Positions 16,675 through 24,066 of a DNA stretch of 64,000 bases are shown piece after piece. Every line of letters starts with the position of its first letter. The first letter of the stretch is position 1. The stretch covers positions 88,967-152,966 of the forward strand of contig NZ_MAKX01000035.1 in the NCBI RefSeq assembly GCF_001693415.1, given 5' to 3'. Source of the DNA: Tenacibaculum soleae. Its GTDB lineage: Bacteria; Bacteroidota; Bacteroidia; Flavobacteriales; Flavobacteriaceae. The position numbers and the translations under genes were made by a program. The notes below the pieces were generated by a model, which had not been told where the DNA came from, did no database searches, and saw only the letters and a list, made by a program, of their open reading frames with translations.

Positions 16675-17682
16675 ATGTACAATTCAAAAATAACAGGCTT
16701 AGGCTATTATGTTCCAGAGAACGTAGTAACTAATGACGATTTGAAACAATGGATGGATACTTCTGATGAATGGATTCAGGAGCGTACCGGAATTAAAGAA
16801 CGTCGTTGGATAGATCCAAAAACAGAGGATACCACTGCTGTAATGGGAGCAAAAGCGGCTAAAATAGCGATTGAAAGAGCAGGTTTAACGAAGGATGATA
16901 TTGATTTTATTGTTTTTGCAACTTTAAGTCCAGATATGTATTTTCCTGGAGGTGGAGTACAAGTACAAGATATATTAGATATGCCAACAATTGGTGCCTT
17001 AGATGTACGTAACCAATGTTCGGGGTTTATTTATTCAATGTCTGTTGCCGATCAGTTTATTAAAACAGGAATGTATAAAAACATTTTAGTAATTGGAGCA
17101 GAAAACCATTCTGGAGGTTTAGAAAGATCAACAAGAGGTAGAGGAGTAACTGTTATTTTTGGAGATGGAGCAGGAGCAGCAGTGCTTTCTAGATGTGAAG
17201 AGGAAGTAAAAGGAATCTTATCTTCTCATTTACATTCGGAAGGTAAGCATGCAAAAAAATTAGTTTTAGAAGGGCCATCTACACAGCGTTGGGTACCGGA
17301 TATTTTAGAAAAGAACGACCCAGAAGATCAATCATATTTTCCTTACATGGATGGGCAATTTGTATTTAAACATGCAATTACTCGTTTTTCAGAAGCAATA
17401 AACGAAGGTTTAGAAGCTAACGGATTAGAAAAAAGTGATATAGATATGTTAATTCCGCATCAAGCAAATTTACGTATCGCACAATTTATTCAGAAAAAGT
17501 TTCAATTGGCTGATGATAAAGTGTATAATAATATTATGAAGTATGGTAATACTACTGCTGCTTCTGTAATTATAGCACTTACTGAAGCTTGGGAAAAAGG
17601 TAAAATTAAAGACAACGATTTAGTGGTTTTAGCTGCCTTTGGTAGTGGATTTACTTGGGGTTCTGTAATTATTAAATGGTAG
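16675..17682 (+). CDS. 3-oxoacyl-ACP synthase III family protein (FabH-like)
   Basis: Condenses an acyl-CoA primer with malonyl-ACP to start fatty-acid or related chains. The Cys-His-Asn triad is visible: Cys115 in NQCSGFIYS, His262 in PHQANLRI, Asn292 in GNTTAAS. The 335-residue length and N-terminal SKITGLGYYVPENVVTND fit KAS III. The active-site context QCSGF differs from the ACAGF of housekeeping FabH, so this may be a paralogue used for a specialised lipid or pigment. It stands alone with its own promoter and terminator; FabH proper may lie elsewhere. Confidence 0.9.
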   Translation: MYNSKITGLGYYVPENVVTNDDLKQWMDTSDEWIQERTGIKERRWIDPKTEDTTAVMGAKAAKIAIERAGLTKDDIDFIVFATLSPDMYFPGGGVQVQDILDMPTIGALDVRNQCSGFIYSMSVADQFIKTGMYKNILVIGAENHSGGLERSTRGRGVTVIFGDGAGAAVLSRCEEEVKGILSSHLHSEGKHAKKLVLEGPSTQRWVPDILEKNDPEDQSYFPYMDGQFVFKHAITRFSEAINEGLEANGLEKSDIDMLIPHQANLRIAQFIQKKFQLADDKVYNNIMKYGNTTAASVIIALTEAWEKGKIKDNDLVVLAAFGSGFTWGSVIIKW

Positions 17683-17689
17683 TTGTTTT

Positions 17690-17772
17690 AGCCCCGATTG
17701 GAGCAATTGTTTGAGCTCCTTTTTTTGTTTTTTTCAAAAAAAGAGCGAGTGCGAAAAGCGGGAAATAGCTTC
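17690..17772. repeat. Intergenic REP-like palindromic repeat, copy 1
   Basis: Begins GCCCCGATTGGAGCAATTG and contains TTTGAGCTCCTTTTTTTG, an approximate complement CAAAAAAAGAGCGAGTG and the end GCGAAAAGCGGGAAATAGC. It is a large imperfect hairpin. A clearly related copy lies inverted at 63154-63251. The internal GGAGC/GCTCC hairpin plus T-run may also terminate the KAS III transcript. Confidence 0.6.
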
Positions 17773-17790
17773 AAATAAAAAATAATATAG

Positions 17791-17826
17791 AAAAAAAATC
17801 CGAAGTTATTACTTCGGATTTTTTTT
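17791..17826. terminator. Bidirectional terminator between KAS III and TonB receptor genes
   Basis: A perfect 16-base stem (A8-TCCGAAGT at 17791-17806 with ACTTCGGA-T8 at 17811-17826) and a four-base loop, with T-runs on both strands; it serves the two convergent genes. Confidence 0.9.
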
Positions 17827-17842
17827 ATGCATCATTTTAAGG

Positions 17843-20323
17843 CTAAAACATTCCGCCGCCTTGTTTTTCGTTATTATCTCTTTGACGTCTTGCTTTTGCT
17901 CTGTTTTTACCGCCGCCAAATCTGTAATTAAAACCTATATAAGTGGTTTGACTTTCCCAGTTAAATTGTCCGCTTTGTTTGTAAGGTCTGGTAGAATCAA
18001 AACCAAATTTCATTCCGTTAAAAATATCATTAACTCTTAAGTTTACGGTACCTTTTCCGCCTAAAACAGTTAAACTAGCTCCGGTATTAATCATCCACAT
18101 TTCTTTTACATCCCATTGAATATCTTCTCTAGGCCCACGATACATTGCAAATAATTGAAAGCGTAAGTTTTTAGTGGCTTTAAAGTTGTTACTAATGCGA
18201 GCGTTAAATGTCTCGTTTTGTACTGCTATTCTTGCAGCATTAGGGTTGCTTAAATCGGCAGTTCCAAATTGTTTTTGCGAATAAAAATCCATACTAGAGT
18301 TCAATCGCCACCAGTTGTTTACTTTATAGTTTGCCGAGAATTCCAATCCGTATGAGTCAGTGTCATCAAAATTAGCAAATGATAATATTTGACGAACTTC
18401 ATTCGGGTCAGTAGGGTCTTTGTAAGTAACACGTGAAATAGCATCGTTAATTTTACGGTAAAAAGTACCAAAAGATAACGAACCTCCTTTTATTTTACGG
18501 GTATAATTAAACTCTAAAGAATTGGTGAATTGTGGTACTAAATTTTCATTTCCTATTGAAGTGATTAAAGGCGTACTCCATTGTCTAATTGGGTTTACTT
18601 GCCCTATTCCTGGTCTGTCAACTCTACGGCTATAACTTAATTGAAATTGATTTTTTTCAGAAGGATTATAGGTGAAAAAAGCAGATGGATAAATAGAAAA
18701 AATACCATCGGTAACTTTTGCAGGAGTTTTGTTTTCTAAATTAAAAGTTCCATCAATTTTATATTGCTCTAAACGAGCTCCTAGTTGCATGGTTACTTTT
18801 CCGAAGTTGTGTCCGTAATTTATATAACCTGAATATATTTTTCTGTCATAGGTAAAAGATGAGTTACCAACCCTTTCTGTACCTGTCATTTGTGGGTTAT
18901 TATTGTTGTCAAGAATTAAATTACCATTATTATCTCTTAAATAAGTGTTTTGTTCTTGATCGGTTAAATTATCGTTATCAGTATTATTAACCCTATATTC
19001 TACACCTAGCTCTAGTTTTCCTTTTTCAGAAATTGGGTTGGTATAATCAATATTTATTAATGTATTATTTCTATTGTTTTTAATAGTGTTAAAGTAGTTT
19101 AATAACTTAGAGTTTGTGTTTACTAAATCTTTATTCATTGAGTTTTCAGGCGAATCGTTTGTTGAATAAGTAGTTTCAAATTCTAAATTGTGACCTTCCT
19201 TTTTAAAATCTATTTTATAATTAAGGTTGTAAGCGCTAGAACCTCCTTCTATATTTTGTGTGTTAGGTGCATCAGAAGTAAGGGTGTTGTTTTCAAAAAT
19301 ATTAGCTCTTGAGGTTCCGCCGCCTGTAAACCAATTTTGAGTAGTATAAAGCGATAATGTGTTTTTATCGTTTAGGTAAATGTCGGCACCAATTTTTGCT
19401 AAATGAGAGGTGTTTGTATTTACACTTCTAAAATTTTGTTCATTATTATTTTCTGGTCTTACTACATAACCGTAGTTTAAATTATCACCTGTATTGTAAC
19501 CATAATTACCAAAAAAGTTTACTTTTCCTGTTTTATAATTCATATTGGTTGATCCATTAAAGCGAGTGTAATGATCGGCGGTAACTCCTAAATCAACAGA
19601 ACCATTAAAGCCCATATTAGCATTTTTATTTAAAATGATATTAATAATTCCACTCATCCCTTCAGGATTGTATTTTGCTGACGGATTTGTAATTAACTCA
19701 ATACTTTTTATTGATGAAGAAGGAATTTGTTTTAACAATTGTGCTGCACTCATGTTAGTAGGTTTGCCATCAACAAGTACACGAACATTATCGTTTCCTC
19801 TTAAGCTAATGCCACCTGTTTGGCTATCAACACTTACAGATTGTACGTTGTTTAGTAATTCTGAAGCAGTTGTACCTGCTGAGGTTAAATCTTTACCAAC
19901 ATTGATAACTTTTCTGTCTACTTTTTGTGTTACGGTAGATGTTTCTGCTCTAATTTCTACTTCATCAAGTGTAGTGCTGTCTTCACTTAAAGCGATGGTT
20001 CCTAAATCAATTTTTCTGTTTTTGTTATTAATAGTAATTGATTTCGAAATTGTTTTATAACCAATAAATTGAATTTCAAGAATGCTTTTTCCTTCAGGAA
20101 TGTTTTTTATTGCAAAAATACCGTTGTCATTTGTAATTCCTCCTGTTAAAATTTTATTAGCAGCATCTTTTATGATTATATTTACATAAGGCAAAGGTTC
20201 TTTTGTTGTTTGATCGATTATTTTACCAGAAACAATCCCTGGTTTGGGTAAAATACTTTTAGGCATTTGAGCAAATAAATTTACACTAAAAACCGTTAAA
20301 AGTAATAATAGTATTTTTTTCAT
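17843..20323 (-). CDS. TonB-dependent-receptor-like outer-membrane protein (OMP_b-brl_3 family)
   Basis: An 826-residue outer-membrane protein: signal peptide 1-18; a carboxypeptidase-regulatory-like domain about 30-115 (GKIIDQTTKEPLPYVNIII); a plug about 125-240 (NNVQSVSVDSQTGGISLRGNDNVRVLVDGKP); then a beta-barrel of the outer-membrane-beta-barrel family with AxxAxLG-type strands. The C-terminus is Gly/Arg-rich (GGGKNRAKARRQRD). No SusD partner is adjacent, so the cargo is probably not a glycan handled by a SusCD pair; a peptide, siderophore or regulatory role is possible. Signal and domain order are clear; substrate unknown. Confidence 0.88.
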   Translation of the reverse strand: MKKILLLLLTVFSVNLFAQMPKSILPKPGIVSGKIIDQTTKEPLPYVNIIIKDAANKILTGGITNDNGIFAIKNIPEGKSILEIQFIGYKTISKSITINNKNRKIDLGTIALSEDSTTLDEVEIRAETSTVTQKVDRKVINVGKDLTSAGTTASELLNNVQSVSVDSQTGGISLRGNDNVRVLVDGKPTNMSAAQLLKQIPSSSIKSIELITNPSAKYNPEGMSGIINIILNKNANMGFNGSVDLGVTADHYTRFNGSTNMNYKTGKVNFFGNYGYNTGDNLNYGYVVRPENNNEQNFRSVNTNTSHLAKIGADIYLNDKNTLSLYTTQNWFTGGGTSRANIFENNTLTSDAPNTQNIEGGSSAYNLNYKIDFKKEGHNLEFETTYSTNDSPENSMNKDLVNTNSKLLNYFNTIKNNRNNTLINIDYTNPISEKGKLELGVEYRVNNTDNDNLTDQEQNTYLRDNNGNLILDNNNNPQMTGTERVGNSSFTYDRKIYSGYINYGHNFGKVTMQLGARLEQYKIDGTFNLENKTPAKVTDGIFSIYPSAFFTYNPSEKNQFQLSYSRRVDRPGIGQVNPIRQWSTPLITSIGNENLVPQFTNSLEFNYTRKIKGGSLSFGTFYRKINDAISRVTYKDPTDPNEVRQILSFANFDDTDSYGLEFSANYKVNNWWRLNSSMDFYSQKQFGTADLSNPNAARIAVQNETFNARISNNFKATKNLRFQLFAMYRGPREDIQWDVKEMWMINTGASLTVLGGKGTVNLRVNDIFNGMKFGFDSTRPYKQSGQFNWESQTTYIGFNYRFGGGKNRAKARRQRDNNEKQGGGMF

Positions 20324-20419
20324 TTTGTTTGTTTTTTCGATTGTTTTGATGTTTAATAGACTAACAAAATGTGACTTTTGTTACCTTAATTAACACAGTT
20401 TAACGTATTATTAACAATT

Positions 20420-20782
20420 ATGAAAAAAGATACTTTAGTTATAGGAGCTTCATTAAACCCTACGAGATATTCAAATATTGTGATTAAAAGATTGACTGAT
20501 AAAGGTGTAAAAACTCTAGCAATAGGCTTAAGAAAAGGAGTGGTGTTAAATACCGTTATTGAAACAGAAAAAGTACCTTTTAAACATATTGATACAGTAA
20601 CGTTATATTTAAATGCCGAGCGTCAAAAGGAATACTATGAATATATAATTTCATTAAAGCCTAAAAGAGTAATTTTTAACCCTGGAACAGAAAGCGATGA
20701 GTTTTATGCGCTTTTAAAAGAGAATGGAATAGAGAGCGAAGTAGCTTGTACGCTAGTTTTATTATCAACCAACCAGTATTAA
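20420..20782 (+). CDS. CoA-binding domain protein
   Basis: A 120-residue single-domain Rossmann protein: TLVIGASLNPTRYSNIVIKRL at the N-terminus and KPKRVIFNPGTESDEFYALLKENGI in the C-terminal half are the marks of CoA_binding_2 (YccU-like). Its ligand is presumed CoA or an acyl-CoA; biological role unknown. It is convergent with rnz and the two stop codons overlap (20779-20782), so mRNA 3' ends must overlap too. Confidence 0.88.
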   Translation: MKKDTLVIGASLNPTRYSNIVIKRLTDKGVKTLAIGLRKGVVLNTVIETEKVPFKHIDTVTLYLNAERQKEYYEYIISLKPKRVIFNPGTESDEFYALLKENGIESEVACTLVLLSTNQY

Positions 20783-21720
20783 CTTAAAACAAATGTAGGA
20801 GTGGAATTGGCGGTGTGTTTTTTACCTGCTTCTGCTAATTCTACATTTTTAAATATAGTTTGTGCCTCTTTTTTAAAATCTTCAATATTAGAATATCTAC
20901 TAGAATAATGACCGATAATTAATTTACCAACGTTTGCTTGATTAGCTATAGAAGCAGCTTGTTCGGCAGTAGCATGTTTTGTTCGCTCACATAAATCTTC
21001 TCTATTTTTTAAAAAGGTAGCTTCATGATATAAAAGGTCTACATTGTTAATAATAGGAACAATATCTGGCTTGTATGCAGTATCACTACAAAAAGCATAG
21101 CTTTTTGGCTTGGGAGGATCTAATGTTAATTGTGAATTAGGAATTATAGCTCCGTTAGATAAAACAAAATCTTTACCTGCTTTAATATTGTTAAAGTCAC
21201 AAGTGTCAATTTCTTTGTGTTCTTCAATTTTACCAATATGTAGTTTTCTTGGCTTTTCTTTTTCTTTAAATAAATAACCGTTGGTATAAACTCTATGATC
21301 TAAAGGTATGGTGTATACCGATACGTTGTCATCTTCAAAAATTAACTCACTTTCATTTGAGGTTAATTCATGAAAAATAATGTGGTATTTTGTCCACGAT
21401 TTTGATAATTTTAATTGTAACGTAGTAACTTCTTTAATTCCTTTTGGGCCATAAATATGCAATTCTTTTTCTCGATTTAAAATACCGAAAGTTGAAATTA
21501 AACCAATTAAACCAAAAAAATGATCGCCATGTAAATGAGAAATAAAAATGTGGTTTATTTTAGAAAAACCAACTTTGTATTTACGCATTTGCCGTTGTGT
21601 ACCTTCACCACAATCAATTAAAAAATGACGATTATTAATTTCTAAATATTGAGATGTTGGGTGTGCGTTTACTCTTGGAGTAGCAGAATGACAACCTAAA
21701 ACAGTTACGGTTAAACTCAT
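20779..21720 (-). CDS. rnz: Ribonuclease Z
   Basis: Zinc-dependent endonuclease that trims tRNA 3' ends. At 313 residues this is the short bacterial form. It has the metallo-beta-lactamase HxHxDH motif (SHLHGDHFFG, His62-His67), GCHSATPR at the N-terminus, FCSDTAY and YHEATFL as distal metal-binding motifs, and GHYSSRY near the C-terminus. It directly abuts the upstream T9SS mini-protein gene (start codon follows that stop with no gap), so it closes the pyrR-pyrB-led operon. Assignment is firm. Confidence 0.96.
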   Translation of the reverse strand: MSLTVTVLGCHSATPRVNAHPTSQYLEINNRHFLIDCGEGTQRQMRKYKVGFSKINHIFISHLHGDHFFGLIGLISTFGILNREKELHIYGPKGIKEVTTLQLKLSKSWTKYHIIFHELTSNESELIFEDDNVSVYTIPLDHRVYTNGYLFKEKEKPRKLHIGKIEEHKEIDTCDFNNIKAGKDFVLSNGAIIPNSQLTLDPPKPKSYAFCSDTAYKPDIVPIINNVDLLYHEATFLKNREDLCERTKHATAEQAASIANQANVGKLIIGHYSSRYSNIEDFKKEAQTIFKNVELAEAGKKHTANSTPTFVLS

Positions 21721-22041
21721 TTATCGTATTACAAAACGTTTAGAAATTACTTCTTTATTACTTTGTACGGCGTATATGTACATTCCAGATTTTAAATCAT
21801 TACGATCAAAAGGAATTTTATTTTTACCATTAACAACCTTAATTTTTTTAGAATATACTGTTTTGCCAAGTACATTTCTAACAGTTAAAATTATTGTTTG
21901 ATTCATTTTTGAGTTTACAAAAATGGTCGTGTTGTTGGTAAAAGGGTTTGGAGATGCAACTAATTTATCTATAGATTTTTGTTGAGAGAAATTAGATAGT
22001 GTTACTGTTAATAAAAAGAAAAAAAGTATTTTTTTTACCAT
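21721..22041 (-). CDS. Minimal T9SS C-terminal sorting-domain protein
   Basis: A 106-residue preprotein: signal peptide 1-19 (MVKKILFFFLLTVTLSNFSQ), then at about residue 29 a complete type A T9SS sorting domain (SPNPFTNNTTIF, GKTVYSKKI, LKSGMYIYAVQSNKE, KRFVIR). No passenger domain exists between the two, so the mature protein is essentially the sorting domain itself. In the usual case this domain directs a large cargo through type IX secretion and is removed or attached at the surface. Its place between a STAS-like gene and rnz, in a pyrimidine operon, is odd. The leader carries ATCCCCTAAAT. Confidence 0.85.
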   Translation of the reverse strand: MVKKILFFFLLTVTLSNFSQQKSIDKLVASPNPFTNNTTIFVNSKMNQTIILTVRNVLGKTVYSKKIKVVNGKNKIPFDRNDLKSGMYIYAVQSNKEVISKRFVIR

Positions 22042-22073
22042 ATGTATTCATTTAGGGGATAATAAATATTAGG

Positions 22074-22406
22074 TTAAAAACCTAAATCACGCTGAATATT
22101 TTCCATTTCGATAACATCTTGAGCTTCAACTAAGGTTGGGACAATGTTTAAATTTTCAGGAAAATCATCAATATTTACATCTTTTAAAACAATAACAAAA
22201 GATGTACCATTTTTTTGATGTTCATGAGCGTAATCCAAAAATAATAAAATATTTTGTTTAGAGTAGTTAAAATTCTCTGAAATTTTAACTACAAGGTGTT
22301 TTTTATTATAGTTAACATGTTCTTTTTCAAAATTTAAAAAAAAATCAGAAAAATTATTTGCTTCAGAACTTATTAGTACATAGTTCGATTTTTCTTCAAT
22401 TTTCAT
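22074..22406 (-). CDS. Small STAS-like protein of unknown function
   Basis: A 110-residue cytosolic protein. Alternating strands and helices (NYVLISSEAN, LVVKISENFN, NILLFLDYAHEHQKNGTSFVIVLK, VPTLVEAQDVIEMENIQRDL) resemble the anti-anti-sigma STAS fold, but I see no conserved phospho-acceptor Ser (the DSSG loop is absent; NYSKQN stands there). It lies one base after pyrB and 32 bases before the T9SS mini-protein. I know of comparable unnamed genes after pyrB in related genomes but cannot give a function. Confidence 0.6.
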   Translation of the reverse strand: MKIEEKSNYVLISSEANNFSDFFLNFEKEHVNYNKKHLVVKISENFNYSKQNILLFLDYAHEHQKNGTSFVIVLKDVNIDDFPENLNIVPTLVEAQDVIEMENIQRDLGF

Positions 22407-22407
22407 A

Positions 22408-23340
22408 TTATCTTTTTATTTGTTGTGCTAATAAGTAGATTACTGCCATACGTACCGCGACTCCATTTTCTACTTGATTTAAAATAATAGATTGGCTACT
22501 ATCAGCAACATCACTTGTTAATTCAACACCACGATTTATAGGGCCAGGGTGCATTATTACAATATCTTTATTAAGATTGTCTAGCAGCTCTTTATTTATT
22601 CCAAAAAGTTGTGTGTACTCTCTTGTTGATGGGAAATACTTAATATCCATACGTTCATGTTGCACGCGTAAAACATTGGCTACATCACACCATTCTAAAG
22701 CTTTTTTTAAGTTGGTTTCAACTTCAACGCCTAAGCTAGAAATGTATCTTGGAATTAAAGTAGTAGGTCCACAAACTTTAACCTCGGCACCTTGTAATTG
22801 CAAAGCAAATATATTTGATAAAGCTACACGTGAGTGTAAAACATCACCAATAATCACAATTTTTTTGCCTTTTAAATTACTATTTAAAGCTTCACGCATA
22901 GAAAAACTATCAAGTAATGCTTGTGTAGGATGTTCATGGGTACCATCACCAGCATTTATAATTTTTGCATCTACATGGTTTGATAAAAATATACCAGCTC
23001 CAACGCTTCCATGGCGCATTACCACAATATCAACTTTCATTGATAGAATGTTATTTACCGTATCAATTAACGTTTCTCCTTTTTTAACAGATGATTGTCC
23101 TGCAGAAAAATTAATAACATCGGCAGATAAACGTTTTTCGGCCAATTCGAAAGAAAGCTTTGTGCGAGTACTGTTTTCAAAAAATAAGTTTGCAATGGTA
23201 ATATCTCGAAGAGAAGGAACCTTTTTAATAGGCCTGTTTATTACTTCTTTAAAATGAGAAGCAGTTTCAAAGATAAGCTCTAAATCAGTTTTGTTAAGGT
23301 ATTTTATACCTAATAAATTTTCAACACTTAACTGCTTCAT
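22408..23340 (-). CDS. pyrB: Aspartate carbamoyltransferase catalytic subunit
   Basis: Joins carbamoyl phosphate and aspartate, the first committed step of pyrimidine synthesis. At 310 residues the length is standard. The carbamoyl-phosphate loop NSTRTKLSFE (about residues 55-64), the PTQALLDSF helix (about 138-146) and HPGPINRGVEL near the C-terminus are intact. No pyrI regulatory subunit is adjacent, so this is probably the class that acts without PyrI or with an unlinked one. It follows pyrR by 24 bases in the same operon. Confidence 0.97.
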   Translation of the reverse strand: MKQLSVENLLGIKYLNKTDLELIFETASHFKEVINRPIKKVPSLRDITIANLFFENSTRTKLSFELAEKRLSADVINFSAGQSSVKKGETLIDTVNNILSMKVDIVVMRHGSVGAGIFLSNHVDAKIINAGDGTHEHPTQALLDSFSMREALNSNLKGKKIVIIGDVLHSRVALSNIFALQLQGAEVKVCGPTTLIPRYISSLGVEVETNLKKALEWCDVANVLRVQHERMDIKYFPSTREYTQLFGINKELLDNLNKDIVIMHPGPINRGVELTSDVADSSQSIILNQVENGVAVRMAVIYLLAQQIKR

Positions 23341-23364
23341 CTTAGTTTGTTTTTGTAGTCATAA

Positions 23365-23919
23365 CTAATCAAGCTTTGTAGGCTTGGTTTCTAGGTAAAT
23401 GGTATCTTTTTTATGAGTTTCTAGCCAATTAACAATTACTTTTTCTTCGTTAATAGCATCTACTTGTCTACCTCTATAATCAGGTTGAATAGGTAGGTGA
23501 CGACTAAATCGACGATCTATTAATACTAATAACTCAATGTTTTCAGGTCGTCCGTAGGATTGAATTGCAGTTAAAGCACTTCGTACACTTCTACCTGAGT
23601 ATAGTACATCATCGATAATTACCACTTTTTTACCTTCAATCAAAAAATCAATTTGGGTAGAGGTTGCTTCTAATGGTTCGTCTCTTCTTCTAAAATCATC
23701 ACGATAAAAAGTAATGTCTAATAAACCTAATTGTAAATTTTTAATTTGATATTCATCTGTCAACAATTTAGCCAATCTTTTTGCTAAAAAAGCGCCTCTA
23801 GGCTGCAATCCTATTAAAACAGTATTAGAAAAATCGTTATGATTCTCGATTAACTGACAAGCTAATCGATGCAGAATGATTTCAATTTCTTTTGAAGTAA
23901 GTAGTGTTTTTCTGCTCAT
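23365..23919 (-). CDS. pyrR: PyrR-like uracil phosphoribosyltransferase / regulator
   Basis: A 184-residue type I phosphoribosyltransferase with the PRPP loop VVIIDDVLYSGRSVRSAL and the Arg-rich GLQPRGAFLAKRL and LQLGLLDITFYRDDF segments of PyrR. In Firmicutes this protein binds pyr mRNA; in Bacteroidota RNA binding is unproven and it may only make UMP from uracil. It is the first gene of the operon. The leader has a hairpin CTATCA-N9-TGATAG just before the start codon, which does not match the known Bacillus PyrR-binding loop. Confidence 0.93.
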   Translation of the reverse strand: MSRKTLLTSKEIEIILHRLACQLIENHNDFSNTVLIGLQPRGAFLAKRLAKLLTDEYQIKNLQLGLLDITFYRDDFRRRDEPLEATSTQIDFLIEGKKVVIIDDVLYSGRSVRSALTAIQSYGRPENIELLVLIDRRFSRHLPIQPDYRGRQVDAINEEKVIVNWLETHKKDTIYLETKPTKLD

Positions 23920-23955
23920 GTTTTGCTATCAAAATTGGTATGATAGTTCAACGTT

Positions 23956-23987
23956 CAAAAATAAAGCAAAAAAAACAGCTAACAAAA
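23956..23987 (-). promoter_or_regulatory. Promoter of the pyrR-pyrB operon
   Basis: On the minus strand TTTTG (23987-23983), 19 bases, then TATTTTTG (23963-23956): a complete Bacteroidota promoter with ideal spacing, 37 bases upstream of the pyrR ATG. Confidence 0.7.
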
Positions 23988-24030
23988 TTAAAGTTAAAGA
24001 AACATAAAACTATATGAATAAAAATATCTT

Positions 24031-24038
24031 TACCTTTG
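24031..24038 (+). promoter_or_regulatory. -7 promoter element of the SulP gene
   Basis: TACCTTTG matches TAnnTTTG and precedes ATG 24067 by 28 bases; no clear -33 box was seen. Confidence 0.5.
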
Positions 24039-24066
24039 CAAACTTTTAAAATAGCCTTGTAATATT

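Noticed and set aside
19635..20060. 141-codon open frame opposite the TonB-type receptor
   Set aside because: Shadow of the receptor gene; low-complexity Ser/Leu/Val content and no motif.
22577..23257. 226-codon open frame on the plus strand opposite pyrB
   Set aside because: It is antisense to a firmly identified gene, shows no family motif and has composition expected from codon shadowing.
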